Source of the DNA: an uncultured Campylobacter sp.
GTDB lineage: Bacteria; Campylobacterota; Campylobacteria; Campylobacterales; Campylobacteraceae
Direction of reading: 5' to 3'
Assembly: GCA_900772495.1 (NCBI GenBank)
Contig: CAAHEJ010000045.1
Coordinates: forward strand, 1-10,574
Length of the DNA: 10,574 bases
In this document: one piece after another, positions 1 through 6,371 of the stretch
Layout of the letters: the number at the start of each line of letters is the position of its first letter
Numbering within the stretch: position 1 is the first letter of the stretch
The notes under the pieces: generated by a model
Database searches by the model: none
The model's input: the letters and a program-made list of their open reading frames with translations, nothing else
Told to the model about the DNA's origin: nothing
Program-made: the position numbers and the translations under genes

Positions 1-432
1 GACGGTGTGGAAGAAGATTTTTTCAAGGCTAGGGAGTATTATCAACAAGCTTGTGATTTGAAAGATGGTAATGGGTGTCTTAATCTAGGGAGTATTTATT
101 ATTTTGGACGGGGTATAGAAAAAGATTTTTTCAAGGCTAGGGAGTATTATCAACAAGCTTGTGATTTAAAAGATGCTGCTGGGTGCAACAATCTTGGAGT
201 GCTTTATGCGGAAGGACAGGGTGTAAGGCTGGATTTTGCCAAAGCTGTTTCATATTTCACAATGGCTTGCGATTTGAAAAATAGTTATGGTTGTAATAAT
301 CTAGGCAGGCGCTATAAAAATGGGGAAGGCGTTAAGGCAGATAAAAACAAAGCCAAAGAGTTTTTTGGAAAGGCTTGTGATTTAGGCTTGCAAGACGGGT
401 GTGATAACTACAAAAATGAGATGTTGCACTAG
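1..432 (+). CDS. Sel1-repeat (Hcp-like) cysteine-rich protein, 3' part
   Basis: The frame is open from base 1, so the gene begins upstream; a GTG at base 7 lies inside a repeat and is unlikely to be the start. The visible part holds about four 36-residue Sel1/TPR-like helical repeats with an AxCDL...GC...LG signature. Each carries a Cys pair with seven residues between (codons 18/26, 54/62, 90/98 and 126/134), and the last visible residues form the C-terminal end. Paired cysteines with this spacing are typical of the Helicobacter cysteine-rich proteins (Hcp), secreted or periplasmic solenoids in which each pair forms a disulfide. Whether this one is exported cannot be told because the N-terminus is missing. 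Sel1 proteins usually act as protein-interaction scaffolds; no enzymatic role should be assumed. The first two visible repeats are nearly identical in DNA. The family call is firm; the function is unknown. Confidence 0.85.
   Translation, partial: DGVEEDFFKAREYYQQACDLKDGNGCLNLGSIYYFGRGIEKDFFKAREYYQQACDLKDAAGCNNLGVLYAEGQGVRLDFAKAVSYFTMACDLKNSYGCNNLGRRYKNGEGVKADKNKAKEFFGKACDLGLQDGCDNYKNEMLH
14..175 (+). repeat. Near-identical tandem DNA repeat inside the Sel1 gene
   Basis: Bases 14-67 and 122-175 match at 53 of 54 positions (the single difference is g60/a168). They are 108 bases apart, exactly one 36-codon Sel1 unit. The following repeats are much more diverged. This points to a recent in-frame unit duplication or conversion. 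Confidence 0.9.
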
Positions 433-607
433 CGAAACTGCTCTTGCTAGAAAAGTAGCTTATGATTGATGGGCGTTGTGTTTGCAAAATAGCGCATTTC
501 ATAAGATAAATTTAGGGCAAATTCAAACGCCAAATTTAAGGCGTAGGCTTTAAGGCTCAAATTTCAGTCAAGTTAGCAAAAGTTAGCAAGCGTTTAGAAA
601 AAGAAAT

Positions 608-613
608 TATAAT
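608..613 (+). promoter_or_regulatory. Sigma-70 -10 box of the DsbC-like gene
   Basis: A perfect TATAAT lies 29 bases upstream of the ATG at 643, in A/T-rich DNA and without an evident -35 box, as is usual in Campylobacter. The predicted transcript start near 620 gives a leader of about 23 bases with an AAGGA ribosome site at 632-636. A short direct repeat (aagttagca at 570-578 and 580-588) sits just upstream and could be chance. Confidence 0.65.
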
Positions 614-642
614 GCGTTTTTATTTCAAAACAAGGATTTACG

Positions 643-1392
643 ATGAAAAAAATCGCCTTTTTTTCAGTGTTGGTGTGCGCTTGTGTCGCACTAGTGTCTT
701 GCTCATCGGCAAGTGGTAGCTCAAAGGCTTTAAGCAATGCCGAAATCATCGCCTTTTATCAAGGTATCTTTCAAAGCCAAATGCCAGAGGCTGAGGTATC
801 AGTAGGCAAGCGAGAGCAGCTAGATGGCGGCTTTGAGAGCGTGGAGCTTGTCGTAAAGGTGCGCGGTATGCAAAACAGCGAGTTTTTGTTTGTCAAAGAG
901 GGCTACATTTTCCCCGACATTATCGATGTCAAAAACAAAAAATCTTTCCGCGAGGAGCTTGCCATAAAGCAGTATCAAAGCTCAAAGGCTGAATTTGACA
1001 GCAAAGTCAAAGCCGCTATTAAAGATGAAACCCAAGTCATCGCACTTGGAGACAGCAACAAGCCAAAGATTTATGTGTTTTCAGACCCTGAATGCCCGTA
1101 TTGCCGTCAGCACCTAGCAAATATCGAGCAAGAGCTTGAATCAAGGCAAATCAATATCATTCTTACCAGCGTTCACGGCGAATCCGCCTTTAAAAAAGTC
1201 GCTCAAATCTACCTTGAAGCCAAAAACGCCAAGACAGATAGCGCAAAAATCGCCATTTTGCGTAGGTATTACGCCCCAAATGTCAAAACCCCAAAGGTAG
1301 CGCAAAAAGACTATGAAGCGGCGATAGCTTTGTATGAAAAGTATGCTGCTATGGGACTTCGCACCGTGCCAAGCTTTGTGGAAGTGGAGTGA
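643..1392 (+). CDS. DsbC/DsbG-like thiol-disulfide oxidoreductase, putative lipoprotein
   Basis: The 249-residue protein starts with a lipoprotein signal: basic MKK, a hydrophobic core and a lipobox L17-V18-S19-C20, so it is probably membrane-anchored on the periplasmic side. Residues of about 30-115 resemble the N-terminal dimerisation region of DsbC-type proteins. Residues of about 140-249 form a thioredoxin-like domain with the redox motif C151-P-Y-C154 after a D-P-E stretch, and a cis-proline candidate T241-V-P243. Such proteins form or reshuffle disulfides in exported proteins. The chain stops six residues after the cis-proline, earlier than in E. coli DsbC, where a further strand and helix follow; it may be naturally short or trimmed. 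AAGGA at 632-636 supports this ATG. The gene stands alone, between its own promoter and terminator. DsbC-like is a fold-level call; isomerase versus oxidase activity cannot be decided from sequence. Confidence 0.8.
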   Translation: MKKIAFFSVLVCACVALVSCSSASGSSKALSNAEIIAFYQGIFQSQMPEAEVSVGKREQLDGGFESVELVVKVRGMQNSEFLFVKEGYIFPDIIDVKNKKSFREELAIKQYQSSKAEFDSKVKAAIKDETQVIALGDSNKPKIYVFSDPECPYCRQHLANIEQELESRQINIILTSVHGESAFKKVAQIYLEAKNAKTDSAKIAILRRYYAPNVKTPKVAQKDYEAAIALYEKYAAMGLRTVPSFVEVE

Positions 1393-1407
1393 AATTCACT
1401 CCATTTT
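1385..1407 (+). terminator. Rho-independent terminator overlapping the stop codon
   Basis: Bases 1385-1392 (tggagtga) and 1396-1403 (tcactcca) form a perfect 8-bp stem with a 3-base loop, followed by TTTT. The TGA stop codon of the DsbC-like gene is inside the left arm. The T tract is short, so termination may be partial, but it separates this gene from pglC. Confidence 0.65.
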
Positions 1408-1442
1408 CAAGCGGCGTTTAGTTTTCGTTAAAGAAACTAGCT

Positions 1443-1448
1443 TAAAAT
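1443..1448 (+). promoter_or_regulatory. Possible -10 box for the pgl operon
   Basis: TAAAAT (5 of 6 matches to TATAAT) lies 20 bases before the pglC ATG, after the terminator of the preceding gene. Since that terminator should isolate pglC, a promoter between 1403 and 1460 is expected. This is the best candidate, but it is weak, and its start point would leave only a very short leader. Confidence 0.3.
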
Positions 1449-1467
1449 CCTTGCGTAAGGAGTGCGT

Positions 1468-2070
1468 ATGTATAAAAGGCTCATAAAAAGGGGCTTGGAC
1501 TTTGTTTTATCGCTCATCTTGCTCGTGCTGCTTGCGCCTGTTATTTTGCTGGTGGCTTTGCTTTTAAAGTGCGTTTTGGGCGCGGTTTTGTTTAGGCAGG
1601 AGCGCCCCGGGCTTAATGAGCGCATTTTTACCCTGTATAAATTCAAAACGATGAGCGATGAAAGGGACGAAAATGGGAACTTGCTGCCCGATGAGTTTCG
1701 CTTAAAGCCCTTTGGTAAGGTTATCCGTAGCCTTAGCCTTGATGAGCTGCCCCAACTTTTCAATGTCCTCAAAGGCGATATGAGCCTCATCGGTCCTCGC
1801 CCCTTGCTTGTGAAATACTTGCCACTTTATAATGAAGCGCAAAAGCACCGCCACGATGTGCGTCCGGGCATTACGGGCTGGGCGCAGGTAAATGGGCGCA
1901 ACGACATTTCGTGGGAGAAAAAATTTGAACTTGATTTGTTTTATGTGGAAAATTGCAGCTTTGCCCTTGATGCTAAAATCGCTCTAATGACTATGGTGCG
2001 GGTTTTTCAAAGAAGTGGTATCAGCAAAAGTGGCAACGCAACGAGTGATGAATTTAATGGGAAAAATTAA
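1468..2070 (+). CDS. pglC: PglC, undecaprenyl-phosphate phospho-diNAc-bacillosaminyltransferase
   Basis: This monotopic phosphoglycosyl transferase moves phospho-diNAc-bacillosamine from its UDP form to undecaprenyl phosphate at the inner membrane, the first lipid-linked step of N-glycan assembly. The 200-residue length equals that of C. jejuni PglC. Visible family marks are the N-terminal hydrophobic re-entrant segment (residues 10-35) with the helix-breaking proline P24, the RPG and KFKTM motifs (46-62), the catalytic Asp-Glu pair D92-E93 in SLDEL, GPRPLL (109-114), and the RPGITGWAQVNGRN block (132-145). The ATG at 1468 is chosen over an in-frame GTG at 1462 because AAGGAG (1457-1462) lies five bases before the ATG and would overlap the GTG. 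It is the first gene of the pglCDEF run, 50 bases before pglD. pglA and pglB, its neighbours in C. jejuni, are not upstream here. Confidence 0.96.
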   Translation: MYKRLIKRGLDFVLSLILLVLLAPVILLVALLLKCVLGAVLFRQERPGLNERIFTLYKFKTMSDERDENGNLLPDEFRLKPFGKVIRSLSLDELPQLFNVLKGDMSLIGPRPLLVKYLPLYNEAQKHRHDVRPGITGWAQVNGRNDISWEKKFELDLFYVENCSFALDAKIALMTMVRVFQRSGISKSGNATSDEFNGKN

Positions 2071-2120
2071 ATTGTGTTTTTTACGCAAAGTCGCGTGAAT
2101 TTATGTGAAAAAGGCTGAAA

Positions 2121-2825
2121 ATGGATAAAAAAATTTATATTTACGGAGCGAGCGGACACGGGCTGGTGTGCGCTGACATAGCGCGAAATATGGGCTATGG
2201 GGAAGTGATTTTTTTGGACGATGATGAAAAAAAGGCGCAAATTTTCACGCCAAACTTGCCAAAACACGACATTTTCATCGCCGTAGGCGACAATTTTACT
2301 CGCCAAAAGCTCTTTAAAAAGGTGCAAAATGCGGGCTTTAAATGCGTAAGCCTTATCCATAAAAGTGCTATCATCGCACCTAGCGCAGATATAAGCGGTG
2401 CAAATGTCGCTATAATGCCAAATGTCGTGGTAAATGCAAGGGCAAAACTTGGTGCGGGCGTTATTTTAAATTCAAGCTGTGTCATCGAACACGAGTGCAT
2501 AGTGGGCGAGTTTAGCCACATAAGCGTTGGGGCAAAGTGCGCTGGCAATGTAAGCGTGGGCGCAAGGTGCTTTTTGGGCGTAAATTCTTGCGTGTTACCA
2601 AATTTAAGCCTTTGCGATGAAGTGGTGCTTGGAGCTGGCGCGGTAATGACAAAGAGCATAAAACAAAAGGGCGTTTTTGTGGGCGTTCCTGCCAAAAAAC
2701 TTGATAAAAAAGGAAAAAATTCAGCACACTTAAATTTAAAGACAAAAAATTCAAAATCAACGCCAAAGCTAAGCGAAAAATCGCCTAAAAATTCAAAAAA
2801 ACAAGGCAAAAAGGACAAAAAATGA
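2121..2825 (+). CDS. pglD: PglD, UDP-4-amino-sugar N-acetyltransferase with Lys-rich tail
   Basis: PglD uses acetyl-CoA to acetylate the 4-amino group of the UDP-sugar made by PglE, giving UDP-diNAc-bacillosamine. Residues of about 1-85 form the small N-terminal nucleotide-sugar domain with GASGHG (9-14). Residues of about 86-190 form the left-handed beta-helix with hexapeptide rungs. H124 in V-I-E-H-E matches the catalytic base, and a second histidine follows at 133. The usual protein ends near VPAKKL (189-194), as in C. jejuni PglD of about 195 residues. This one continues for 40 residues, very rich in Lys, Ser and Asn, with the triplet KNS occurring three times. The ATG at 2121 has an AAGG-type ribosome site at about 2110-2114. 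The stop overlaps the pglE start (ATGA at 2822-2825), which implies translational coupling. The core assignment is firm; the role of the tail is unknown. Confidence 0.95.
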   Translation: MDKKIYIYGASGHGLVCADIARNMGYGEVIFLDDDEKKAQIFTPNLPKHDIFIAVGDNFTRQKLFKKVQNAGFKCVSLIHKSAIIAPSADISGANVAIMPNVVVNARAKLGAGVILNSSCVIEHECIVGEFSHISVGAKCAGNVSVGARCFLGVNSCVLPNLSLCDEVVLGAGAVMTKSIKQKGVFVGVPAKKLDKKGKNSAHLNLKTKNSKSTPKLSEKSPKNSKKQGKKDKK

Positions 2826-3982
2826 GATATTTTCTTTCTCCGCCGCATATGAGCGGTAAAGAGCAAAGCTACATAGCACAGGCATTTGAGAGCAATTACA
2901 TAGCCCCTTTGGGCGAGTTTGTGAGCCGTTTTGAAGAGTCGGTTAAAAACTATGCGGGCGTGCCAAACGCACTTGCGCTCAATTCAGGCACTGCCGCGCT
3001 TCATCTGGCATTAAGAGTCGCTGGCATAGGAGCTGGGGACATAGTGCTTGCTTCAAGTTTCACATTTATAGGCTCTGTGGTGGCTTTAAAATACATAAAC
3101 GCCAAGCCCGTGTTCATCGACAGCGATGAAACCCTTAACATAGACACAAAGCTACTTAAAAAGGCGATTTTAGAGTGTGAGAAAAAGCCAAAAGCCCTAA
3201 TTTTAACGCATTTGTATGGTAATGCGGCTAAAATGAGTGAAATTTTAGCACTTTGCAAGGAACACAGTATCATCTTAATCGAAGATGCGGCTGAGGCTTT
3301 GGGAAGCTTTTACGAAAACAAGGCACTTGGGGCTTTTGGAGACTTTGGCGTGTATTCGTTTAATGGCAACAAAATCATCACCTGCGGTGGTGGAGGAATG
3401 CTTGTAGGAAAAGATAGCGCAAGCATTGAAAAAGCGCGTTTTTACAGCACACAAGCGCGCGAAAAAGAGCTGTTTTATGAGCATAAGGACTATGGCTATA
3501 ATTACAGGCTTAGCAATGTCTTAGGCGCAATCGGTGTCGGACAAATGGAGGTTTTAGAGAAAAGAGTAGCCAAAAAACGCCAAATTCACGCTTGGTATGA
3601 GGAAAATTTAGGCGATATTTTGAGCTTTGTCGATGAGCTGCCAAATACCCGCGCAAATCGCTGGCTGAGCGTGGCTTTGCTTGATTTTTCGCCAAAAGAG
3701 CTTTTTGCTTATGAGCAAGTGGAGCTTGCGGGGGCGAAAAAATGGGACTTGCACCCTAAAATCAACGCCATCATCTCGCATTTAGCGCAGCTAAAAATCG
3801 AAACACGCCCCTTGTGGAAAGCTATGCACGCACAAGGCGTTTTTGAGGGCGAAAAAGCCTACACAAACGGCAACAGCGAGCTTTTTTTTAAAAAGGGCAT
3901 TTGCTTACCAAGCGGCACAGCGATGAGCAAGGACGAAGTGGTGGGTATTTGCGAGGAAATTAGAAAAATCATTAAGGCATAA
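2822..3982 (+). CDS. pglE: PglE, UDP-4-keto-sugar aminotransferase
   Basis: PglE is a PLP-dependent aminotransferase of the DegT/DnrJ/EryC1 class that converts the 4-keto product of PglF into the 4-amino sugar, with glutamate as usual donor. Its 386 residues equal the length of C. jejuni PglE. Visible marks are LSPPHM at the start, NSGTAALHLAL (54-64) for phosphate binding, the SSFTF loop (78-82), the IEDAAEALGS block (153-162) with D155 facing the PLP ring nitrogen, and the Schiff-base lysine K184 in SFNGNK. Further marks are YGYNYRLSN, which completes the active site, and a C-terminal ETRPLWKAMH plus ICLPSGTAM. It begins inside the last codons of pglD (ATGA overlap) and should be co-translated with it. 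An 8-T run at 3892-3899 lies near the 3' end. Confidence 0.96.
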   Translation: MRYFLSPPHMSGKEQSYIAQAFESNYIAPLGEFVSRFEESVKNYAGVPNALALNSGTAALHLALRVAGIGAGDIVLASSFTFIGSVVALKYINAKPVFIDSDETLNIDTKLLKKAILECEKKPKALILTHLYGNAAKMSEILALCKEHSIILIEDAAEALGSFYENKALGAFGDFGVYSFNGNKIITCGGGGMLVGKDSASIEKARFYSTQAREKELFYEHKDYGYNYRLSNVLGAIGVGQMEVLEKRVAKKRQIHAWYEENLGDILSFVDELPNTRANRWLSVALLDFSPKELFAYEQVELAGAKKWDLHPKINAIISHLAQLKIETRPLWKAMHAQGVFEGEKAYTNGNSELFFKKGICLPSGTAMSKDEVVGICEEIRKIIKA

Positions 3983-3983
3983 A

Positions 3984-4019
3984 ATGGCGCGTAAAGCTGA
4001 ATTTAAGGGGCAAAAATGA
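3984..4019 (+). other. 11-codon mini-ORF coupling pglE to pglF (speculative)
   Basis: Two bases after the pglE stop, an ATG opens a frame encoding MARKAEFKGQK. Its TGA overlaps the pglF ATG as ATGA. A weak AAGG at 3974-3977 precedes it. It nearly fills the 33-base gap, so it could carry ribosomes from pglE into pglF, but a frame this short can arise by chance. Confidence 0.2.
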
Positions 4020-5785
4020 CACATAAAAGCAAGAGATTAACCTTTTTTTTGATTTGTGATTTTGTATTATTCACGCTGTCTATTTTTTTAGCTTATGAGT
4101 TGCGATTTTCAGGCTTTATACCAAATATCTTTTATGAAAGCTTAATCAAAGCGTGGCTCGTCTTAACCGCCCTTAAATTCGCCTTTTTTGCACTTTTTGG
4201 CATTTACAAGGTGGCGTGGCGTTTTGTCTCTTTAAATGAAGCAAGAAAAATTTTCATCGCCCTAGCCTTGTCTGAGTGCGTTTTTTTGGGGATTTTTTAT
4301 CTTTTTGATGACTTTTTCAACCCCTTTCCAAGAAGCGTTATCGGCATTGATTTTGTTTTGAGCTACCTTTTTATCGGTGGTTTGCGTATCAGCAAGAGAA
4401 TGTTTATCGATTTTAGGCGCATTCGCTATGAAGAATCTACGCCCTGTATCGTTGTGGGCGCGACTTCAAAGGCTTTACACCTTTTAAAAGGCGCAAAAGA
4501 AGGCTCTTTGGGGCTTTATCCTGTCGCCGTCATCGATGAAAGAAAGAGTTTAATCGGCACATATTGCGATAAATTTAAAGTTCAAAGCAAAAATTCCATA
4601 AAAGACTACGCTCAAAATGGCATAAAAACGGCTATCATCGCTTTAAAATTAAACCAAGACGAGCTAAAAAAGCTCTTTGATGAGCTTGTAAGCTACGGTA
4701 TAAGCGATATAAAGATATTTTCATTTACAAAAAACGAGACAAGAGACATAAGCATAGAGGATTTGCTCGCAAGAAAGCCAAAGGATTTAGACAACAAAGC
4801 CGTTAGCGCGTTTTTAAAGGGCAAGGTTGTCCTTGTGAGCGGGGCTGGCGGGACGATAGGTAGCGAACTTTGCCAGCAGTGCATTCAATTTGGCGCAAAA
4901 AAGCTCATAATGGTAGAGCATAGCGAGTTTAACCTTTATCAAATCAACGAAAAATTAAGCGCGCACAAGGACAAAATCACGCCCGTGCTGTTAAGCATAC
5001 TCGATGAGAACGCCCTTGATGAGCTTTTAGCGCACCATAAAATCGACTTGATTTTGCACGCTGCTGCTTACAAACATGTCCCACTTTGCGAGCAAAACCC
5101 TAATGCAGCGGTGCTAAACAACATACAAGGCACGAAAATTTTGTGCGATTTAGCCAAAAAAAATGGGGTGAAAAAATTTGTGATGATAAGCACAGACAAA
5201 GCCGTGCGCCCCACGAGCATAATGGGCTGCACCAAACGCGTGTGCGAGCTTTACGCCCTCAATTTAAGCGAGGCGAATTTTGAAGTGTCTTGCGTGCGTT
5301 TTGGCAATGTGCTGGGTTCAAGTGGTAGCGTAATCCCTAAATTTAAGGCTCAAATCGATGCGAATTTGCCCCTAACCCTTACTCACCCTGACATTGTGCG
5401 TTATTTTATGCTCGTAAGTGAGGCGGTGCAGCTTGTCTTGCAGGCTGCTGCCATCGCAAAGGGCGGCGAGCTTTTTGTTTTAAATATGGGGCAACCCGTT
5501 AAGATAATGGATTTAGCCCAAAAAATGCTACTTTTATCGGGCAAAACGCACCTGCCCATCAAAATCACGGGCTTACGCAAGGGCGAAAAGCTTTTTGAGG
5601 AACTTTTAATCGATGAAAAAGACATTCAAACAAAGTATGAAAGCATTTTCGTAACACACAGCGAAAAATGCGACTTAAAAAAGCTCAATTCGCAAATCAA
5701 CGAACTGCTCCATTCATCAAATGTAGCGCAAATTCTCGCTCAAATCGTGCCAGAATTCAAGCACAACAGCAAAGGAATGCTCTAA
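4016..5785 (+). CDS. pglF: PglF, membrane-bound UDP-GlcNAc 4,6-dehydratase
   Basis: PglF is an NAD-dependent short-chain dehydrogenase/reductase that removes water from UDP-GlcNAc to give the 4-keto-6-deoxy sugar, the first step of bacillosamine synthesis. The N-terminal part (residues 9-125) has about four hydrophobic membrane segments. A small Rossmann-like domain (about 142-245) follows, and the catalytic half begins near 268 with the NAD-binding G276-A-G-G-T-I-G282 motif. The active-site block S-T393-D394-K395 is followed by M403 and K407; Met in place of the usual SDR Tyr is typical of this inverting/retaining dehydratase subgroup. Length (589) matches C. jejuni PglF (about 590). AAGGGG at 4005-4010 supports the start. 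An 8-T run covers codons 10-12. It is the last intact gene of the run, with no clear terminator before the pyrF remnant. Confidence 0.95.
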   Translation: MTHKSKRLTFFLICDFVLFTLSIFLAYELRFSGFIPNIFYESLIKAWLVLTALKFAFFALFGIYKVAWRFVSLNEARKIFIALALSECVFLGIFYLFDDFFNPFPRSVIGIDFVLSYLFIGGLRISKRMFIDFRRIRYEESTPCIVVGATSKALHLLKGAKEGSLGLYPVAVIDERKSLIGTYCDKFKVQSKNSIKDYAQNGIKTAIIALKLNQDELKKLFDELVSYGISDIKIFSFTKNETRDISIEDLLARKPKDLDNKAVSAFLKGKVVLVSGAGGTIGSELCQQCIQFGAKKLIMVEHSEFNLYQINEKLSAHKDKITPVLLSILDENALDELLAHHKIDLILHAAAYKHVPLCEQNPNAAVLNNIQGTKILCDLAKKNGVKKFVMISTDKAVRPTSIMGCTKRVCELYALNLSEANFEVSCVRFGNVLGSSGSVIPKFKAQIDANLPLTLTHPDIVRYFMLVSEAVQLVLQAAAIAKGGELFVLNMGQPVKIMDLAQKMLLLSGKTHLPIKITGLRKGEKLFEELLIDEKDIQTKYESIFVTHSEKCDLKKLNSQINELLHSSNVAQILAQIVPEFKHNSKGML

Positions 5786-5833
5786 AAGCAAGATTATAAA
5801 AGCTTATGCAAGAGCTGTTTTTTTAAAAGGGCT

Positions 5834-6205
5834 TACAAAATCAGACTTCGTTCGTATCTGCGAGACGGTGCGCACTTGCTTGACGAGGCAAGTTTTTCGC
5901 AAATTTATGGGCGCAGTATCGATGAAGCGGTGCTGGCATTTTCGCAAATGGCTTGTGAGAGCGGGTTGGACGGGGTTGTTTGCTCAGCTTATGAAAGTTT
6001 AGCCGTGAAAAATGCCACGAATTCAGCCTTTCTCACGCTTACGCCGGGCATTCGTCCCTTTGATGAGAGCAAGGATGACCAAGCAAGAGTGGCGAATTTA
6101 GCTGTGGCAAAGGCAAACAAAAGCGATTTCATCGTGGTAGGACGCCCGATTTATAAGGCTTTAAATCCGCGCCAAATCACAGAAAAAATCCTTGCCGAGC
6201 TTTGA
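5834..6205 (+). pseudogene. pyrF: pyrF remnant (orotidine 5'-phosphate decarboxylase), internally deleted
   Basis: From about 5880 to the stop at 6203-6205 the frame encodes the C-terminal half of PyrF: the FSQIYGRSIDEAV helix, the G-L-D-G-V-V-C-S segment, L-T-P-G-I-R-P-F and the phosphate-binding V-V-G-R-P-I-Y end. Directly upstream in the same frame, codons at 5837-5872 read KIRLRSYLRDGA, which resembles the KVGLRSYLRDGA-type segment normally near residue 35. The roughly 70-80 residues expected between them, including the catalytic D-x-K-x-x-D motif, are absent. Upstream of 5834 the frame gives no PyrF-like sequence and no start with a ribosome site; a TTG at 5876 is inside the remnant and has none. 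It follows pglF without a promoter. I read it as a dead fragment; an intact pyrF elsewhere in the genome is likely but not visible. Confidence 0.8.
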
Positions 6206-6254
6206 TTATTTGTTTAAATTCTTAAATTCAACAAATTTTAAGCAAATTTTTTGT

Positions 6255-6260
6255 TATAAT
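6255..6260 (+). promoter_or_regulatory. Sigma-70 -10 box of the CorC-like gene
   Basis: A perfect TATAAT preceded by TTG lies in a strongly A/T-rich stretch with periodic T runs (6206-6254), the Campylobacter form of the vegetative promoter. The predicted start near 6267 would give a leader of about 105 bases before the TTG at 6372. Confidence 0.65.
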
Positions 6261-6307
6261 AAACGCAAGATTTTAAAATCAATCTTTGTAAGCCTTAAAA
6301 CAAGTGG

Positions 6308-6359
6308 CGCGAAACTTTTGCGACATCGTAAAGGGCTTTAAAGCTTGAATTTACAGCCC
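6308..6359 (+). promoter_or_regulatory. Potential hairpins in the long leader of the CorC-like gene
   Basis: Two short hairpins can be drawn in the leader. One is 6308-6313 paired with 6317-6322 (one G-T pair, 3-base loop). The other is gggct at 6333-6337 paired with agccc at 6355-6359, closing one base before the ribosome site at 6361. They could affect translation starts, but the stems are short and I see no known riboswitch. Confidence 0.2.
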
Positions 6360-6371
6360 AAAGGAGCATTT

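Noticed and set aside
527..544. Inverted repeat acgcc...ggcgt as a terminator of the Sel1 gene
   Set aside because: The stem has only five pairs with an 8-base loop and no T tract, and it lies about 95 bases after the stop.
1462..1467. GTG start for pglC giving two extra residues
   Set aside because: It would overlap its own ribosome site; the ATG six bases later has correct spacing and matches the known N-terminus.
2411..2416. TATAAT inside pglD (and another inside pglE at 3497-3502)
   Set aside because: Both lie in coding sequence in GC-richer context without the T-rich upstream periodicity of the intergenic promoters; likely chance.
2195..2866. A 223-codon open frame on the minus strand across pglD and the start of pglE
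   Set aside because: It is antisense to two well-supported genes, has low-complexity Phe/Ser-rich composition derived from the Lys-rich tail, and shows no domain or ribosome site.
5876..6205. A functional 109-residue protein starting at TTG 5876
   Set aside because: It is only the C-terminal half of PyrF, lacks the catalytic region and has no ribosome site.
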